Assembly: GCA_019414345.1 (NCBI GenBank)
Contig: DXMF01000015.1
Coordinates: 1 to 60,064 of the forward strand
DNA length: 60,064 nt
Direction: 5' to 3'
DNA from: Collinsella sp.
GTDB taxonomy: Bacteria > Actinomycetota > Coriobacteriia > Coriobacteriales > Coriobacteriaceae
The position numbers were made by a program, and so were the translations under genes. Under the pieces are notes generated by a model that was not told the origin of the DNA, made no database searches, and worked only from the letters and a program-made list of their open reading frames with translations. Below are positions 14,263 to 22,261 of this stretch, piece by piece (position 1 is the stretch's first letter; every line of letters starts with the position of its first letter).

Positions 14263-15201
14263 CTACTCCTTCGAATCGTTTTGAACTTTGCTGGCGGTCA
14301 GCATCTGCTCGAACATCGAGGCCGACTGCGAGAAATCGCTCGGCAGTACGACCGTCGATGTTTTACCCGTGCGAGCGAACTCTGTCATCATCTCGGACCA
14401 CTGCGTAAACATGAACAGCTGGTTGGCCTCGTCGTTACCGACACCCGTCTCCTGGATGATCTCGAGCGAATCCTTGATGCCCAGCGCGATGGCCTTGCGC
14501 TGGTTGGCGATGCCTTCGCCCGCCTTTTCCATCGCCTCGGCCTCGGCGGTCGCCTCGGTGACGCGCTTGATGCGGTCGGCCTCGGCGAGCTCCTGCGCAG
14601 CAGCGCGCTTTCGCTGGGCAGCATTGATGTCGTTCATGGAGTTCTCGACCTCGGTCGGCAGCGCGATCTTGGTGATGAGTGTCGACACGAGGGTAAAGCC
14701 GTAGGCAGCCATCTGCTCGGACACGGTGGCATTAACGTCCTTGGCGATGTCATCCTTCTTGGCAAAGACCTCATCGAGCGTATAGACAGGGATGGAAGAG
14801 CGCAGGGCGTCGGTGATGAAATCACGCATCTGGTCGACGGGCTCCTGCAGCATGTAGTAGCTCTTGTAGATGCCCGAATCTGCCGGGCCGGCGCCCATGT
14901 CATAGCTCACGTGGTACTGAGCAGAGACCTCAAGGCCGATGGTCACGTTGTCCTGGGTCTTAACGTCGATGCCAAAACCGTTTTTCATGGTGCGCAGGCT
15001 CACCGTGGCGGCCTTGCGGTCGATCACGGGCACCTTCACGTGGAAGCCCGCGTTGACGATACGGTTGAACTTACCCAAGCGCTCGATGATTACGGCGTGC
15101 TGCTGTTCAACGACATAACAGGCGTTGGGGAGCAGCAGCAACAGGATGATGATGGGAATCAAAAGGCTGGTAAGGGCGGCGATGATACCGGAAAACAGCA
15201 T
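14263..15201 (-). CDS. SPFH/Band-7 membrane protein (stomatin-like)
   Basis: Protein of 312 residues anchored by one N-terminal hydrophobic segment (IIAALTSLLIPIIILLLLLP, about 5-26). The Band-7 domain follows (YVVEQQHAVIIERLGKFNRI, then AGFHVKVPVIDRK). A helical, alanine- and glutamate-rich coiled region (AAAQELAEADRIKRVTEATA) typical of SPFH oligomers lies at about 200-250. It starts at an ATG after AGAGGAGAG. It precedes rlmH by 6 nt. SPFH proteins organise membrane microdomains or regulate membrane proteases; no partner protease (NfeD or FtsH type) is adjacent, so the role is open. Confidence 0.87.
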   Translation of the reverse strand: MLFSGIIAALTSLLIPIIILLLLLPNACYVVEQQHAVIIERLGKFNRIVNAGFHVKVPVIDRKAATVSLRTMKNGFGIDVKTQDNVTIGLEVSAQYHVSYDMGAGPADSGIYKSYYMLQEPVDQMRDFITDALRSSIPVYTLDEVFAKKDDIAKDVNATVSEQMAAYGFTLVSTLITKIALPTEVENSMNDINAAQRKRAAAQELAEADRIKRVTEATAEAEAMEKAGEGIANQRKAIALGIKDSLEIIQETGVGNDEANQLFMFTQWSEMMTEFARTGKTSTVVLPSDFSQSASMFEQMLTASKVQNDSKE

Positions 15202-15262
15202 GGTCTCTCCTCTGATAGGCACACGTTGGTACTAGGATACCCGTCCAAGGAGATCGTGCATA

Positions 15263-15291
15263 ACAAAAAGAGCTCCCATTGCTGGGAGCTC
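15263..15291 (-). terminator. Terminator copy at the distal end of the tRNA-Leu unit
   Basis: A duplicate of the tRNA-Leu terminator: on the minus strand, AAAGAGCTCCCAGCAATGGG followed by AGCTCTTTTTG. Confidence 0.8.
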
Positions 15292-15301
15292 TTTCAATCA
15301 A

Positions 15302-15490
15302 TGGTGCGGGCGAAAGGACGTCCGCCTATCCGCTGCGCGGATCCGCACCGGCTTCGCCCGCCTGCCGGCGGACTCGCCAGCTCGCTAAAAACGCTCCGCG
15401 TTTTCTTGACGCTCGCTCCTTCACAGGTTCAAGTCCCTGCGATGGGCCCGTAACAAAAAAGCTCCCATTGCTGGGAGCTCTTTCAATCAA
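15302..15490 (-). repeat. Complete 189-bp tRNA-associated unit (Leu)
   Basis: It has the same order as the Arg unit: tRNA-Leu 3' end (15302-15319, CCA to mid T-arm), a hairpin core (15320-15424), an inverted Leu T-arm (AGGTTCAAGTCC at 15425) and a terminator copy, and then abuts the intact tRNA-Leu. The core shares the identical 43-nt block 15328-15370 with the Arg unit and also AACGCTCCGCGTTTTCTTGA. The distance between CCA ends is 189 bp. Confidence 0.85.
15454..15480 (-). terminator. Terminator of tRNA-Leu
   Basis: On the minus strand, GAGCTCCCAGCAATGGGAGC is followed by six T residues, 10 nt after the CCA end. Confidence 0.85.
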
Positions 15491-15577
15491 TGGTGCGGGC
15501 GAAAGGACTTGAACCTTCATGGGGTTGCCCCCATACGGACCTGAACCGTACGCGTCTGCCAATTCCGCCACGCCCGC
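15491..15577 (-). tRNA. tRNA-Leu(CAG)
   Basis: Class II tRNA with acceptor GCGGGCG/CGCCCGC, discriminator A and encoded CCA. Anticodon stem TACGG/CCGTA encloses TTCAGGT, giving anticodon CAG for CUG codons. Long variable arm ATGGGGG...CCCCAT and T-arm AGGTTCAAGTCCT. Confidence 0.96.
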
Positions 15578-15620
15578 GTGCAGGAATTAGAATAACGGAG
15601 CGCCATCGCGAACGCAAGAA

Positions 15621-16538
15621 CTATTTTTGAAAAAGTTTGCAGGCATTTTCCCAAGCGGCTTGCGCGATTGTTTCGGCGTCCTCACCAGTACGATCGACAC
15701 GGTCGTTAACCAGCGCGTTTGCCGTAATGGAGATCATTGCGGGCTCGCATTCAAGACCGCGGATGGGCTCCGGAGCCATATACGGGCAATCCGTCTCGAA
15801 CAAAATGCGGTCGAGCGGGGTCGCCGCAAATGCCTCGCGCACGTCGTCGTTGCGCTTAAAGGTGGCCGCACCACCATAGGCGATATAGCAGCCCAGCTTC
15901 ACAAAGCGCTCCATCGTGGCGCGGTCCTCGCCAAAGCAGTGCAGCACACAACCGGCCTGGGGCACGCCCACCTCACGAAGCACGTTGTACGCATCCATAT
16001 GCGAGGTGCGCTCCCCATCCGAGTCCTCGTGCCGCAGGTGCAACTCCACCGGCACGTTACGGCACACGGCAAGCTCGAGCTGGCGCGCCATGCAGTCAAT
16101 CTGCACGTTATGAGGTGCCGGCGCGATATCGTCATCATAGTCCATGTGGTAGTCCAGGCCGATTTCGCCAATACCGGCGCATAAGGGGTCATCGAGTGCG
16201 GCAACGACCTGTGCGTGAACGTCGTCGGTATAGTCCGGCGCGCCATACGGATGCACGCCGGCAAGATACTTGATCTGCGGGATATCCTGCATCGGCAGAA
16301 TCTCGCGCGTCAGCCAGTCGCTATAGTCCGTCACGCTGCGCTTATCGGCAATGGGATCGAAGACCGTCACCAACAGGTCGATGCCCGCGGCTTTGGCGCG
16401 CACGAGTGTCTCGGGCACTTCTTTGCCCCAAAACGAAAGCAGATGCGCATGCGTGTCAGCAAGCGGTGCCAAGGGCACGGGACAAGCAACCGTCTTCTTT
16501 TTCTTGGTAAACGTCACGCGTTCGGCATTAGGCATCAT
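15621..16538 (-). CDS. TatD-family metal-dependent hydrolase
   Basis: Amidohydrolase-fold protein of 305 residues; TatD relatives are metal-dependent DNases or phosphoesterases acting in the cytosol. Metal ligands fit the family: DTHAHL (HxH), GIGEIGLDYH (Glu), ELHLRHEDSD (His), VLHCFGED (His) and LFETDCPYMAPEP (Asp). About 25 extra lysine-rich residues precede the HxH motif. The start overlaps the end of rsmA by 11 nt, so the two are translationally coupled. This matches the common metG-tatD-rsmA neighbourhood of Gram-positives, with metG just upstream. Confidence 0.92.
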   Translation of the reverse strand: MMPNAERVTFTKKKKTVACPVPLAPLADTHAHLLSFWGKEVPETLVRAKAAGIDLLVTVFDPIADKRSVTDYSDWLTREILPMQDIPQIKYLAGVHPYGAPDYTDDVHAQVVAALDDPLCAGIGEIGLDYHMDYDDDIAPAPHNVQIDCMARQLELAVCRNVPVELHLRHEDSDGERTSHMDAYNVLREVGVPQAGCVLHCFGEDRATMERFVKLGCYIAYGGAATFKRNDDVREAFAATPLDRILFETDCPYMAPEPIRGLECEPAMISITANALVNDRVDRTGEDAETIAQAAWENACKLFQK

Positions 16539-17388
16539 GGATTAGCTCCTGGGCCAGACGGACAAAGTCGGCAACATCAAGCGTCTCGGCGCGCGTGGTG
16601 GGTGCGATACCGCAAGCCTCAAAGGCGGCATCGAGCACGTCCTTGGCAAAACCGTTGGCGCTCATGGAATTGCGAATGGTCTTGCGACGCTGAGCAAATG
16701 CAGCATCAATCACGCGGGCCACAAACTCGCGATCGAGTCCTTCGGGCACCACGCCGTCAATACGGTCGATACGCACGACGGCCGAGTCCACGTGCGGCGC
16801 CGGCATAAAGCAACGCGGCGGCACCTCAAAGCGACCCGTAACCTGCGCATACAGGCCGAGCTTTGCCGTATAGCCGCCATAGGTCTTGTTACCCGGCACT
16901 GCGGCAATGCGATCGGCAACCTCCTTTTGAACCATGACGACGGCGCGCTTGAGCGCGGGCATCGTCTGGAAGAACTGCAGGATGATTGTCGCCGCCACGT
17001 TATAGGGCAGGTTCGCGACAAATACCGTCGGCTCACCGCCCGCAGCCTGCTCAATCTGCTCCGGCGTTACCCTGAGCGCATCGCCCATGATAAAGCGGAA
17101 GTTGGCGTAGTCGGCGGCATGGGCATCGAGCACCGGCTCGAGCTCAGGATCGGCCTCGATCGACGTGACGCACGCCGCCTCCTGCAGCAGCGCAAGCGTG
17201 AGCGTACCAACGCCCGGACCGACCTCGAGCACGCGCTCATCGCCCGCAAGCTCGGAAAGCTCGCAAATGCGCTCAATTACATGGTTGTCGATCAGGAAGT
17301 TCTGGCCCAGGCGATGCTTGGTCGCAAGGCCAAACTCCTCCAGCAGCTCCCTTGTTGCCGTGGGGTTTGCCAAAGGCGAAGTTGTCAT
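16528..17388 (-). CDS. rsmA: 16S rRNA dimethyladenosine transferase RsmA/KsgA
   Basis: Dimethylates the two adjacent adenosines in the 3' terminal hairpin of 16S rRNA (A1518/A1519 in E. coli numbering), a late check in 30S assembly; its loss gives kasugamycin resistance. The protein has 286 residues with LGQNFLIDNHVIERI near the start. SAM motif I is VLEVGPGVGTLTLALL, and the catalytic motif IV is VANLPYNVAATIIL. AAGGAGG precedes the ATG. A terminator-like hairpin sits 36 nt upstream, between metG and this gene, so expression may depend on readthrough or on a promoter in that short gap. Confidence 0.96.
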   Translation of the reverse strand: MTTSPLANPTATRELLEEFGLATKHRLGQNFLIDNHVIERICELSELAGDERVLEVGPGVGTLTLALLQEAACVTSIEADPELEPVLDAHAADYANFRFIMGDALRVTPEQIEQAAGGEPTVFVANLPYNVAATIILQFFQTMPALKRAVVMVQKEVADRIAAVPGNKTYGGYTAKLGLYAQVTGRFEVPPRCFMPAPHVDSAVVRIDRIDGVVPEGLDREFVARVIDAAFAQRRKTIRNSMSANGFAKDVLDAAFEACGIAPTTRAETLDVADFVRLAQELIHDA

Positions 17389-17423
17389 AGTTGCCTCCTT
17401 AGCATGGTAGCGGCGTCTTGAAA

Positions 17424-17455
17424 CAAAAGGGCATGGACCGTTGCGGCCATGCCCT
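17424..17455 (-). terminator. Terminator-like hairpin after metG
   Basis: On the minus strand, AAGGGCATGGCCGCAACGGT continues to CCATGCCC and TTTTG. It lies 41 nt after the metG stop and before rsmA. Confidence 0.7.
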
Positions 17456-17495
17456 TACATCTAAACAGTAAATTGCCGATATGGCGCGCGGCGTC

Positions 17496-19097
17496 TTAGC
17501 CCAGACGCGGGAACAGCGGCTCGCTCTTCTCGACGGGCTGACCACCTGCAAGCAGGCCCCAAGCGCAAATGCCCTTGAGGTCGTCGGTCGCGGCCTCGTC
17601 CTCGCAGGACAGGCGGCGCAGGGCCTCGGCAGAGGTCTGGGGCATGAGCGGCATCAGCAGGTGAGCGGCAATGCGGATGGCCTCGAGCAGGTTGTAGATC
17701 ACAAACGCCAGCTCGTCAGCCTTGGCCTCGTCCTTGGCAAGCGCCCAGGGCTCGGAGTCCTCGATGTAGTGGTTGGCGGCATGGATGAGCTCCATAACCT
17801 CGTCCTTAGCTCCACCGTAATCGAGCACGTCCATCTTGGCCATGTAGCGCTCGACCAGACCATCGGCGATCTTTGCCAGCGGGTTGTCGAACGCATCGAA
17901 CGATGCGGGCTTGACGGGCGCGCAACCGTCAAAGTACTTGCCGCTCATGTTGAGCGAACGCGAGATCAGATTGCCCCAGCTGTTGGCCAGGTCGGCGTTG
18001 TAGACCTGCTCCATGCGATCGAAGCTGATGGCACCGTCGGTGCCGGGGACGACGTCGGTCATAAAGTAGTAGCGATAGCCCTCGACGCCCAGCATGTCGA
18101 TAACGTCCTGCGGAGCGATGGCATTGCCGCGGCTCTTGGACATCTTCTCGGCCTTGCCGGTCTCGGCATTGCGCACGGTCAGGAAACCGTGGGCAAAGAC
18201 GTGCTCGGGCAGGGCCTCGCCGATGGCCATAAGCATGGCGGGCCAAATGACGCAGTGGAAGCGGATGATGTCCTTACCCACGATGTGGAACTGCGCGGGC
18301 CAGCGATAGGCCAGCTCGGCACGCGCCTCGTCGGTGTCGACACCGTAACCGACGGCCGTCATATAGTTGAGCAGCGCATCGAACCACACGTAGGTCACGT
18401 GACCCTCGTCAAACGGGACCTGAATGCCCCAGTCAAAGCTCGTGCGGCTCACGGAAAGGTCGTTAAGGCCGCCCTCGACAAAGCTGCGCACCTCGTTCAT
18501 GCGGAACGCAGGCTCGACAAAGTCGGGGTGCTCGTCATAGAGCTTGAGCAGCTTGTCCTGGAAGGCGGAAAGCTTAAAGAAGTAGGACTCCTCCTGCACG
18601 CGCTCAAGCGGACGGTGGCAGTCGGGGCACAGGTGCTGGCCGACGCTGCCGTACTCCTCGTCGCCCTTCTGGACCTGCGTATCGGTGAAGTAGGTCTCGT
18701 CAGGCACGCAATACCAGCCGTCGTAGCTGCCCTTATACAGGTAACCGGACTCCTTCATGCGCTCCCACAGGTACTGCACGGCATGATGCTGGCGCGGCTC
18801 GGTGGTGCGGATGAAGTCGTCGTTGGAAATCTCGAGCTTGCTCCAAAGCTCCTTGAAGTGCGGGGCCTGACTGTCGGTCCACTCCTGCGGCGTCATGCCA
18901 TGCTTGGCTGCGGCCTCGGCGACCTTCTCGCCGTGCTCGTCCATGCCGGTCAGGAACTTGACGTTATAGCCGGCGGAGCGGCGATAGCGAGCCTGAACGT
19001 CGGCAATGATGGTGGAATAAGCCGTGCCCAGGTGCGGATCGGCGTTGACGTAGTAGATGGGCGTCGTGATAAAGAACGAAGGCTTGCTTTGATCCAT
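17496..19097 (-). CDS. metG: Methionyl-tRNA synthetase
   Basis: Class I synthetase charging initiator and elongator tRNA-Met. It has 533 residues, the short form without the C-terminal tRNA-binding appendix. The HIGH motif reads HLGT (PHLGTAYSTI) and the KMSKS motif is intact (EKMSKSRGNAI). A zinc knuckle region contains CVPDETYF and LCPDCHRP. The frame is open for 94 more codons upstream, but the ATG at 19097 follows CTGGAGGAC and begins the conserved FFITTPIYYVNADPH. It lies 70 nt downstream of rsmI and is probably in its operon. Confidence 0.97.
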   Translation of the reverse strand: MDQSKPSFFITTPIYYVNADPHLGTAYSTIIADVQARYRRSAGYNVKFLTGMDEHGEKVAEAAAKHGMTPQEWTDSQAPHFKELWSKLEISNDDFIRTTEPRQHHAVQYLWERMKESGYLYKGSYDGWYCVPDETYFTDTQVQKGDEEYGSVGQHLCPDCHRPLERVQEESYFFKLSAFQDKLLKLYDEHPDFVEPAFRMNEVRSFVEGGLNDLSVSRTSFDWGIQVPFDEGHVTYVWFDALLNYMTAVGYGVDTDEARAELAYRWPAQFHIVGKDIIRFHCVIWPAMLMAIGEALPEHVFAHGFLTVRNAETGKAEKMSKSRGNAIAPQDVIDMLGVEGYRYYFMTDVVPGTDGAISFDRMEQVYNADLANSWGNLISRSLNMSGKYFDGCAPVKPASFDAFDNPLAKIADGLVERYMAKMDVLDYGGAKDEVMELIHAANHYIEDSEPWALAKDEAKADELAFVIYNLLEAIRIAAHLLMPLMPQTSAEALRRLSCEDEAATDDLKGICAWGLLAGGQPVEKSEPLFPRLG

Positions 19098-19167
19098 GGG
19101 GTTTGTCCTCCAGAAAAAACGTTGCATACAGGGGATGATTCTAGCGCAAGGGCTGGATATCCTCCAT

Positions 19168-20046
19168 CTATTGCATATCGAGCACCATGGCATAGACATC
19201 GCGCTTGCGGCGCGAATACTTCTGAGACAGGCGCTTGGCCACCGCAGAGGCGGGCTCCCCCTCCTCGAGCGCGGCGCGGATATCCTCGCACAGGGCCTCG
19301 TCGGGATCCGCTGCCGCGGCGCCAACCGGCACGATACCGGCCTCCTCGTCCTCGCTCGGCGGCGCGATGACCAGCGCAATCTCGCCCTTTACCTCGCCGC
19401 GAGCACGCAGCTCCTCGGCGAGCTGGGCAGCGGGCCCGCGCAAGACTTCCTCGTGCAGCTTGGTGAGTTCGCGGCAGACGGCAACCTCACGCTGGGGAAA
19501 GACCTCCACCACGGCCTCGAGCGTCGCCACGATACGATGTGGAGACTCGTAGAAGATGAGTGCGCCGGGCACCACGGCAAGGCGCTGCAAACGGCGCACG
19601 CGGTCGCCGTGCTTTCGGCCCAAAAAGCCCTCGAAGAAAAAATGCTCGCAGGGAATGCCGGACGAAACGAGTGCCGTGACGCAAGCAGAAGGCCCGGGGA
19701 TAACTTCGACGGGCACATCGACCTCACGTGCCGCCTCGACCAGCGCCTGGCCGGGATCGGACACGCTCGGCATGCCGGCGTCCGAGGCAAAGGCGAGGGT
19801 CTCCCCCGCCAGCAGACGGTCGACCAGGCCGGCGGCGCGGCTGGCGATCACATTCTCGTCGCAACGGACAAGCGACTTGGAAATGCCCAGGTGCATCAGC
19901 AGCTTTGACGTCACACGCGTGTCTTCGCAGCAAATGGCATCGGCGGCGGCAAACGCCTCGCCAACGCGCGGGGACAGGTCGCCCAGGTTGCCGATGGGCG
20001 TGCCGACCACATAGAGTTTGCCCGTATGGGCGCTGTTTTGCGTCAT
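19168..20046 (-). CDS. rsmI: 16S rRNA (cytidine1402-2'-O)-methyltransferase RsmI
   Basis: Methylates the ribose of C1402 in the ribosomal P site, using SAM. The protein has 292 residues. Family signatures are LYVVGTPIGNLGDLSPR at the start, CEDTRVTSKLLMHLGI, ASDAGMPSVSDPG and VIPGPSACVTALVSSG. The C-terminal 60 residues, including LSQKYSRRKRDVYAMVLDMQ, match the usual helical tail. It starts 6 nt after the stop of the GH5-like gene, so the two are cotranscribed, and precedes metG. Confidence 0.95.
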   Translation of the reverse strand: MTQNSAHTGKLYVVGTPIGNLGDLSPRVGEAFAAADAICCEDTRVTSKLLMHLGISKSLVRCDENVIASRAAGLVDRLLAGETLAFASDAGMPSVSDPGQALVEAAREVDVPVEVIPGPSACVTALVSSGIPCEHFFFEGFLGRKHGDRVRRLQRLAVVPGALIFYESPHRIVATLEAVVEVFPQREVAVCRELTKLHEEVLRGPAAQLAEELRARGEVKGEIALVIAPPSEDEEAGIVPVGAAAADPDEALCEDIRAALEEGEPASAVAKRLSQKYSRRKRDVYAMVLDMQ

Positions 20047-20052
20047 ATCAAC

Positions 20053-21114
20053 CTATTCAATCATGCCGCGCTCGAGCGTACCGAGCGCCGCGCGGGCGTC
20101 CCATGCTGCAATGCGCTTCTCGGTCTTCCACGTTTGGAAGAACCAACCGGCAGCCGGCGCAAACGAAGCCAGCTGATTGGCGATAAACACGCGCTCGTAG
20201 GCATTGCGGCCCTCGGGCGTAACCGACGAGTTGGCAAAGATCGCCGCGCCCGACCATTCGCCCACCAGCACGGGGAACCCAGTCGAAATCGCTTCTTTGA
20301 GCTCGCGCTTGTTGCGCGAAATCGCCGTCGTCAGCCCGCGGGGGCTCGTGATATCGAGCGCATACTCGTCACGGTAATGGTACAGGTGAAGGTCCATGTA
20401 GACGTTCTTGTACTTGGCGCCGCGCATAAAATGCTTCCACTCGTTGGGATGCCCCGACGACGAGAAGACGACGATCTTATCCTCGGGCATATACGAACGG
20501 ACGAGCTCGTAGGCGTCGCGATAGAAGTTGCGCAGGTAGTGCGCCGGAATGCCATCCGTCATGGTGAAGAGGCTCTTGCGGACGCTCATCTGCGGCGTGT
20601 CCAGCAGCTCAATGCCCAGCAGGCTCTCGGCCTCGCCGTAGCGATCGGCCAGGCGCTCGAGCACGTCGAGCGCGACATGACGGCCGTTGGTGGACGAATG
20701 CCACTCGGCGACAGCCTCCGGCGTGGCGGGCGAATCGTTGGAATCGCCCTGGCCACCGGGCACAGTTGCCAGATCGAGCAGCACGCGGATGTCGTACTTG
20801 GCAGCCCACTCAATCGCGCGGTCGATGTAATCGACAACCGATATGTAGGAGGCATCGGACTCCTGTGAGCCAAAGGCATACCAGGGCACCGGCAGACGCA
20901 CGGCATTGAGACCGATCTGCGCCATGCGGCGAAAATCGTCCTCGCTCACAAACGTCTCGTAATGGCGGCGCATGCGCTCGTTATAGGCGGCGGTACCCAT
21001 GGCCTCCTGTAGCTCGGCCGCGTTGGATGCACCGGTCGCCGCGTACAGCGACGGGGTCACCCAAGGCTCGGGAATAAACCAGCCAGAGAGATTAACGCCG
21101 AGTATCCTCTCCAT
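20053..21114 (-). CDS. GH5-like (exo-beta-1,3-glucanase type) protein lacking the usual acid/base Glu
   Basis: TIM-barrel protein of 353 residues. VNLSGWFIPEPWVTP, FRRMAQIGLNAVRLPVPWY and DIRVLLDLATVPGGQ are GH5/exo-glucanase landmarks. There is no signal peptide, so it is cytosolic. The nucleophile motif VLVGEWSG (Glu286) is present. Where family members have an NEP motif carrying the acid/base Glu, this protein reads GIELLDTPQ, with Thr173. It may be inactive or use another residue. The frame is open to 21504 through a palindrome array, but the ATG at 21114 after AAGGGGG begins the conserved part. It is cotranscribed with rsmI. Confidence 0.83.
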   Translation of the reverse strand: MERILGVNLSGWFIPEPWVTPSLYAATGASNAAELQEAMGTAAYNERMRRHYETFVSEDDFRRMAQIGLNAVRLPVPWYAFGSQESDASYISVVDYIDRAIEWAAKYDIRVLLDLATVPGGQGDSNDSPATPEAVAEWHSSTNGRHVALDVLERLADRYGEAESLLGIELLDTPQMSVRKSLFTMTDGIPAHYLRNFYRDAYELVRSYMPEDKIVVFSSSGHPNEWKHFMRGAKYKNVYMDLHLYHYRDEYALDITSPRGLTTAISRNKRELKEAISTGFPVLVGEWSGAAIFANSSVTPEGRNAYERVFIANQLASFAPAAGWFFQTWKTEKRIAAWDARAALGTLERGMIE

Positions 21115-21301
21115 CACTGCCCCCTTCGGATCATGCAGGTCGAACCCGCATCGTATTGCATAGGATAAGTATCGTTTTGAGTATACCCGCGTGTGCGGAC
21201 AGGCGACCGAACGGTCTGTAAAGTGACGCGAAAGTGGGAGGAATGTCTGGGCGGGCCCGAGATGGCGCGCCGAGATGTACATATGCGCCGGAAGTAGGCG
21301 G

Positions 21302-21534
21302 CCGGAAAGCGCATCCCGTTTTTCGCAAAAGACTGGGATGCATTTTCCGTTCGAGGCCTCAACCGGAAAATGCATCCCGTTCTGAGCGCGGGATCTGGGA
21401 CGCAGTTTCCGCCAAAGGCCGAAAAAGGAAAGCACGTCCCATTCTGACGCCGGATTCCGAGTCGTGCTTTCCCAAGCGGCCTCAAAGCGGAAAACGCATC
21501 CCACTCTGAAGCCAAATTCCGGGGCGCATTTTCC
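21302..21534. repeat. Four tandem palindromes of 61-62 bp period
   Basis: Units start at 21302, 21363, 21425 and 21487. Each reads about GGAAARYGCATCCC, a 15-20 nt loop, then GGGRYGCRTTTTCC, with 12-16 nt spacers that carry GGCC in three cases. Stem sequences differ between units while pairing is largely kept; unit 3 pairs GGAAAGCACG with CGTGCTTTCC. The array lies upstream of the GH5-like gene and downstream of tRNA-Phe on the minus strand. Confidence 0.85.
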
Positions 21535-21548
21535 GCAGAACCCTACAT

Positions 21549-21578
21549 AAAAGAAAAGGACCCCTTTGCAGAGGTCCT
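21549..21578 (-). terminator. Terminator copy at the distal end of the tRNA-Phe unit
   Basis: A duplicate of the tRNA-Phe terminator: AGGACCTCTGCAAAGGGGTC then CTTTTCTTTT on the minus strand. Confidence 0.8.
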
Positions 21579-21591
21579 AGTCAATTCAAGG

Positions 21592-21777
21592 TGGCGGGGA
21601 AGGGAATCGCGTCCGCGCGCTGCGCGGACGGACCGCTGCGGCGCTTACGCGCCTTGCGAGCTGCGCTGGCAAACGCTTACGCGTTTACTCAGCTCCGCGC
21701 CCTCACGGGGTTCGATTCCATGTGGGAACTTCATAAAAGAAAAGGACCCCTTTGCAGAGGTCCTAGTCAATTCAAGG
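21592..21777 (-). repeat. Complete 186-bp tRNA-associated unit (Phe)
   Basis: It has the same architecture as the Arg and Leu units: tRNA-Phe 3' end (21592 to about 21609), a hairpin core, an inverted Phe T-arm (GGGGTTCGATTCC at 21707) and a terminator copy, and then abuts tRNA-Phe. The core hairpins are GTCCGCGCGCTGCGCGGAC, GGCGCTTACGCGCC and AAACGCTTACGCGTTT. They differ in sequence from the Arg/Leu cores but keep the layout of several short stems. Spacing between equivalent positions is 186 bp. Confidence 0.8.
21735..21764 (-). terminator. Terminator of tRNA-Phe
   Basis: On the minus strand, AGGACCTCTGCAAAGGGGTC is followed by CTTTTCTTTT. Confidence 0.8.
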
Positions 21778-21850
<73 letters not shown>

Positions 21851-21973
21851 ATTTGAGGTGTGCCTTGTTTCAAGGCTTGATTAGTATAACCAAGGACGCG
21901 TTCCGGTCAACCGAGAATTTCAAAAAAGTTTTTGAGCACAGCCTCGGTTCTTTAAATCGGCACGTCAGAGGCA

Positions 21974-22261
21974 TCAGCCGGCAGCAAGAAGTTTTTCGCT
22001 CAGAGCCGCACGGGCAAACTCACTTGGCGTCATCCCCTCGGCAGCCGCCCGTCGACGAATGGCCTCCTTCATTCCCAGAGGAATCTTGACAGACAGCGTT
22101 GCCGTCCCCTCACCTGAGAGTGGGGGCCGTCCATGCACGATCCCACCAACGGTGTGTTCGCCATCCGGAAACTCTCCGCGCTCGTACGACTCGCACCACG
22201 CGTCAATCATTTCATCCGTTACAACCTGACCATTAGCGGCCGTATACGTCTTGCCCATCAT
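21974..22261 (-). CDS. Ribbon-helix-helix protein, likely antitoxin
   Basis: Protein of 95 residues. The C-terminal 45 residues form an RHH DNA-binding fold: strand TATLSVKIPLGMKEAIRRRA, then AAAEGMTPSEFARAALSEKL. The N-terminal half (VVTDEMIDAWCESYERGEFP) would wrap the partner. It overlaps the upstream toxin-like gene by 4 nt (ATGA), the typical coupling of a toxin-antitoxin pair, here in toxin-first order. It probably represses its own operon. Assignment rests on fold pattern and context. Confidence 0.7.
   Translation of the reverse strand: MMGKTYTAANGQVVTDEMIDAWCESYERGEFPDGEHTVGGIVHGRPPLSGEGTATLSVKIPLGMKEAIRRRAAAEGMTPSEFARAALSEKLLAAG

Noticed and set aside
17481..19370. Open frame of 629 codons opposite metG
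   Set aside because: It lies fully antisense to metG, with no motifs and no ribosome site. The same reasoning removes the long frames opposite serS, pyk, pheT, glmM and the DUF4012 gene.
21115..21504. N-terminal extension of the GH5-like protein through the palindrome array
   Set aside because: The extension would encode the repeats, has no ribosome site, and the conserved part starts at the ATG at 21114 with AAGGGGG upstream.
21302..21534. CRISPR array
   Set aside because: There are only four units, the repeats are not identical, the spacers are 12-16 nt, and each unit is itself a palindrome. No cas genes are in the window.
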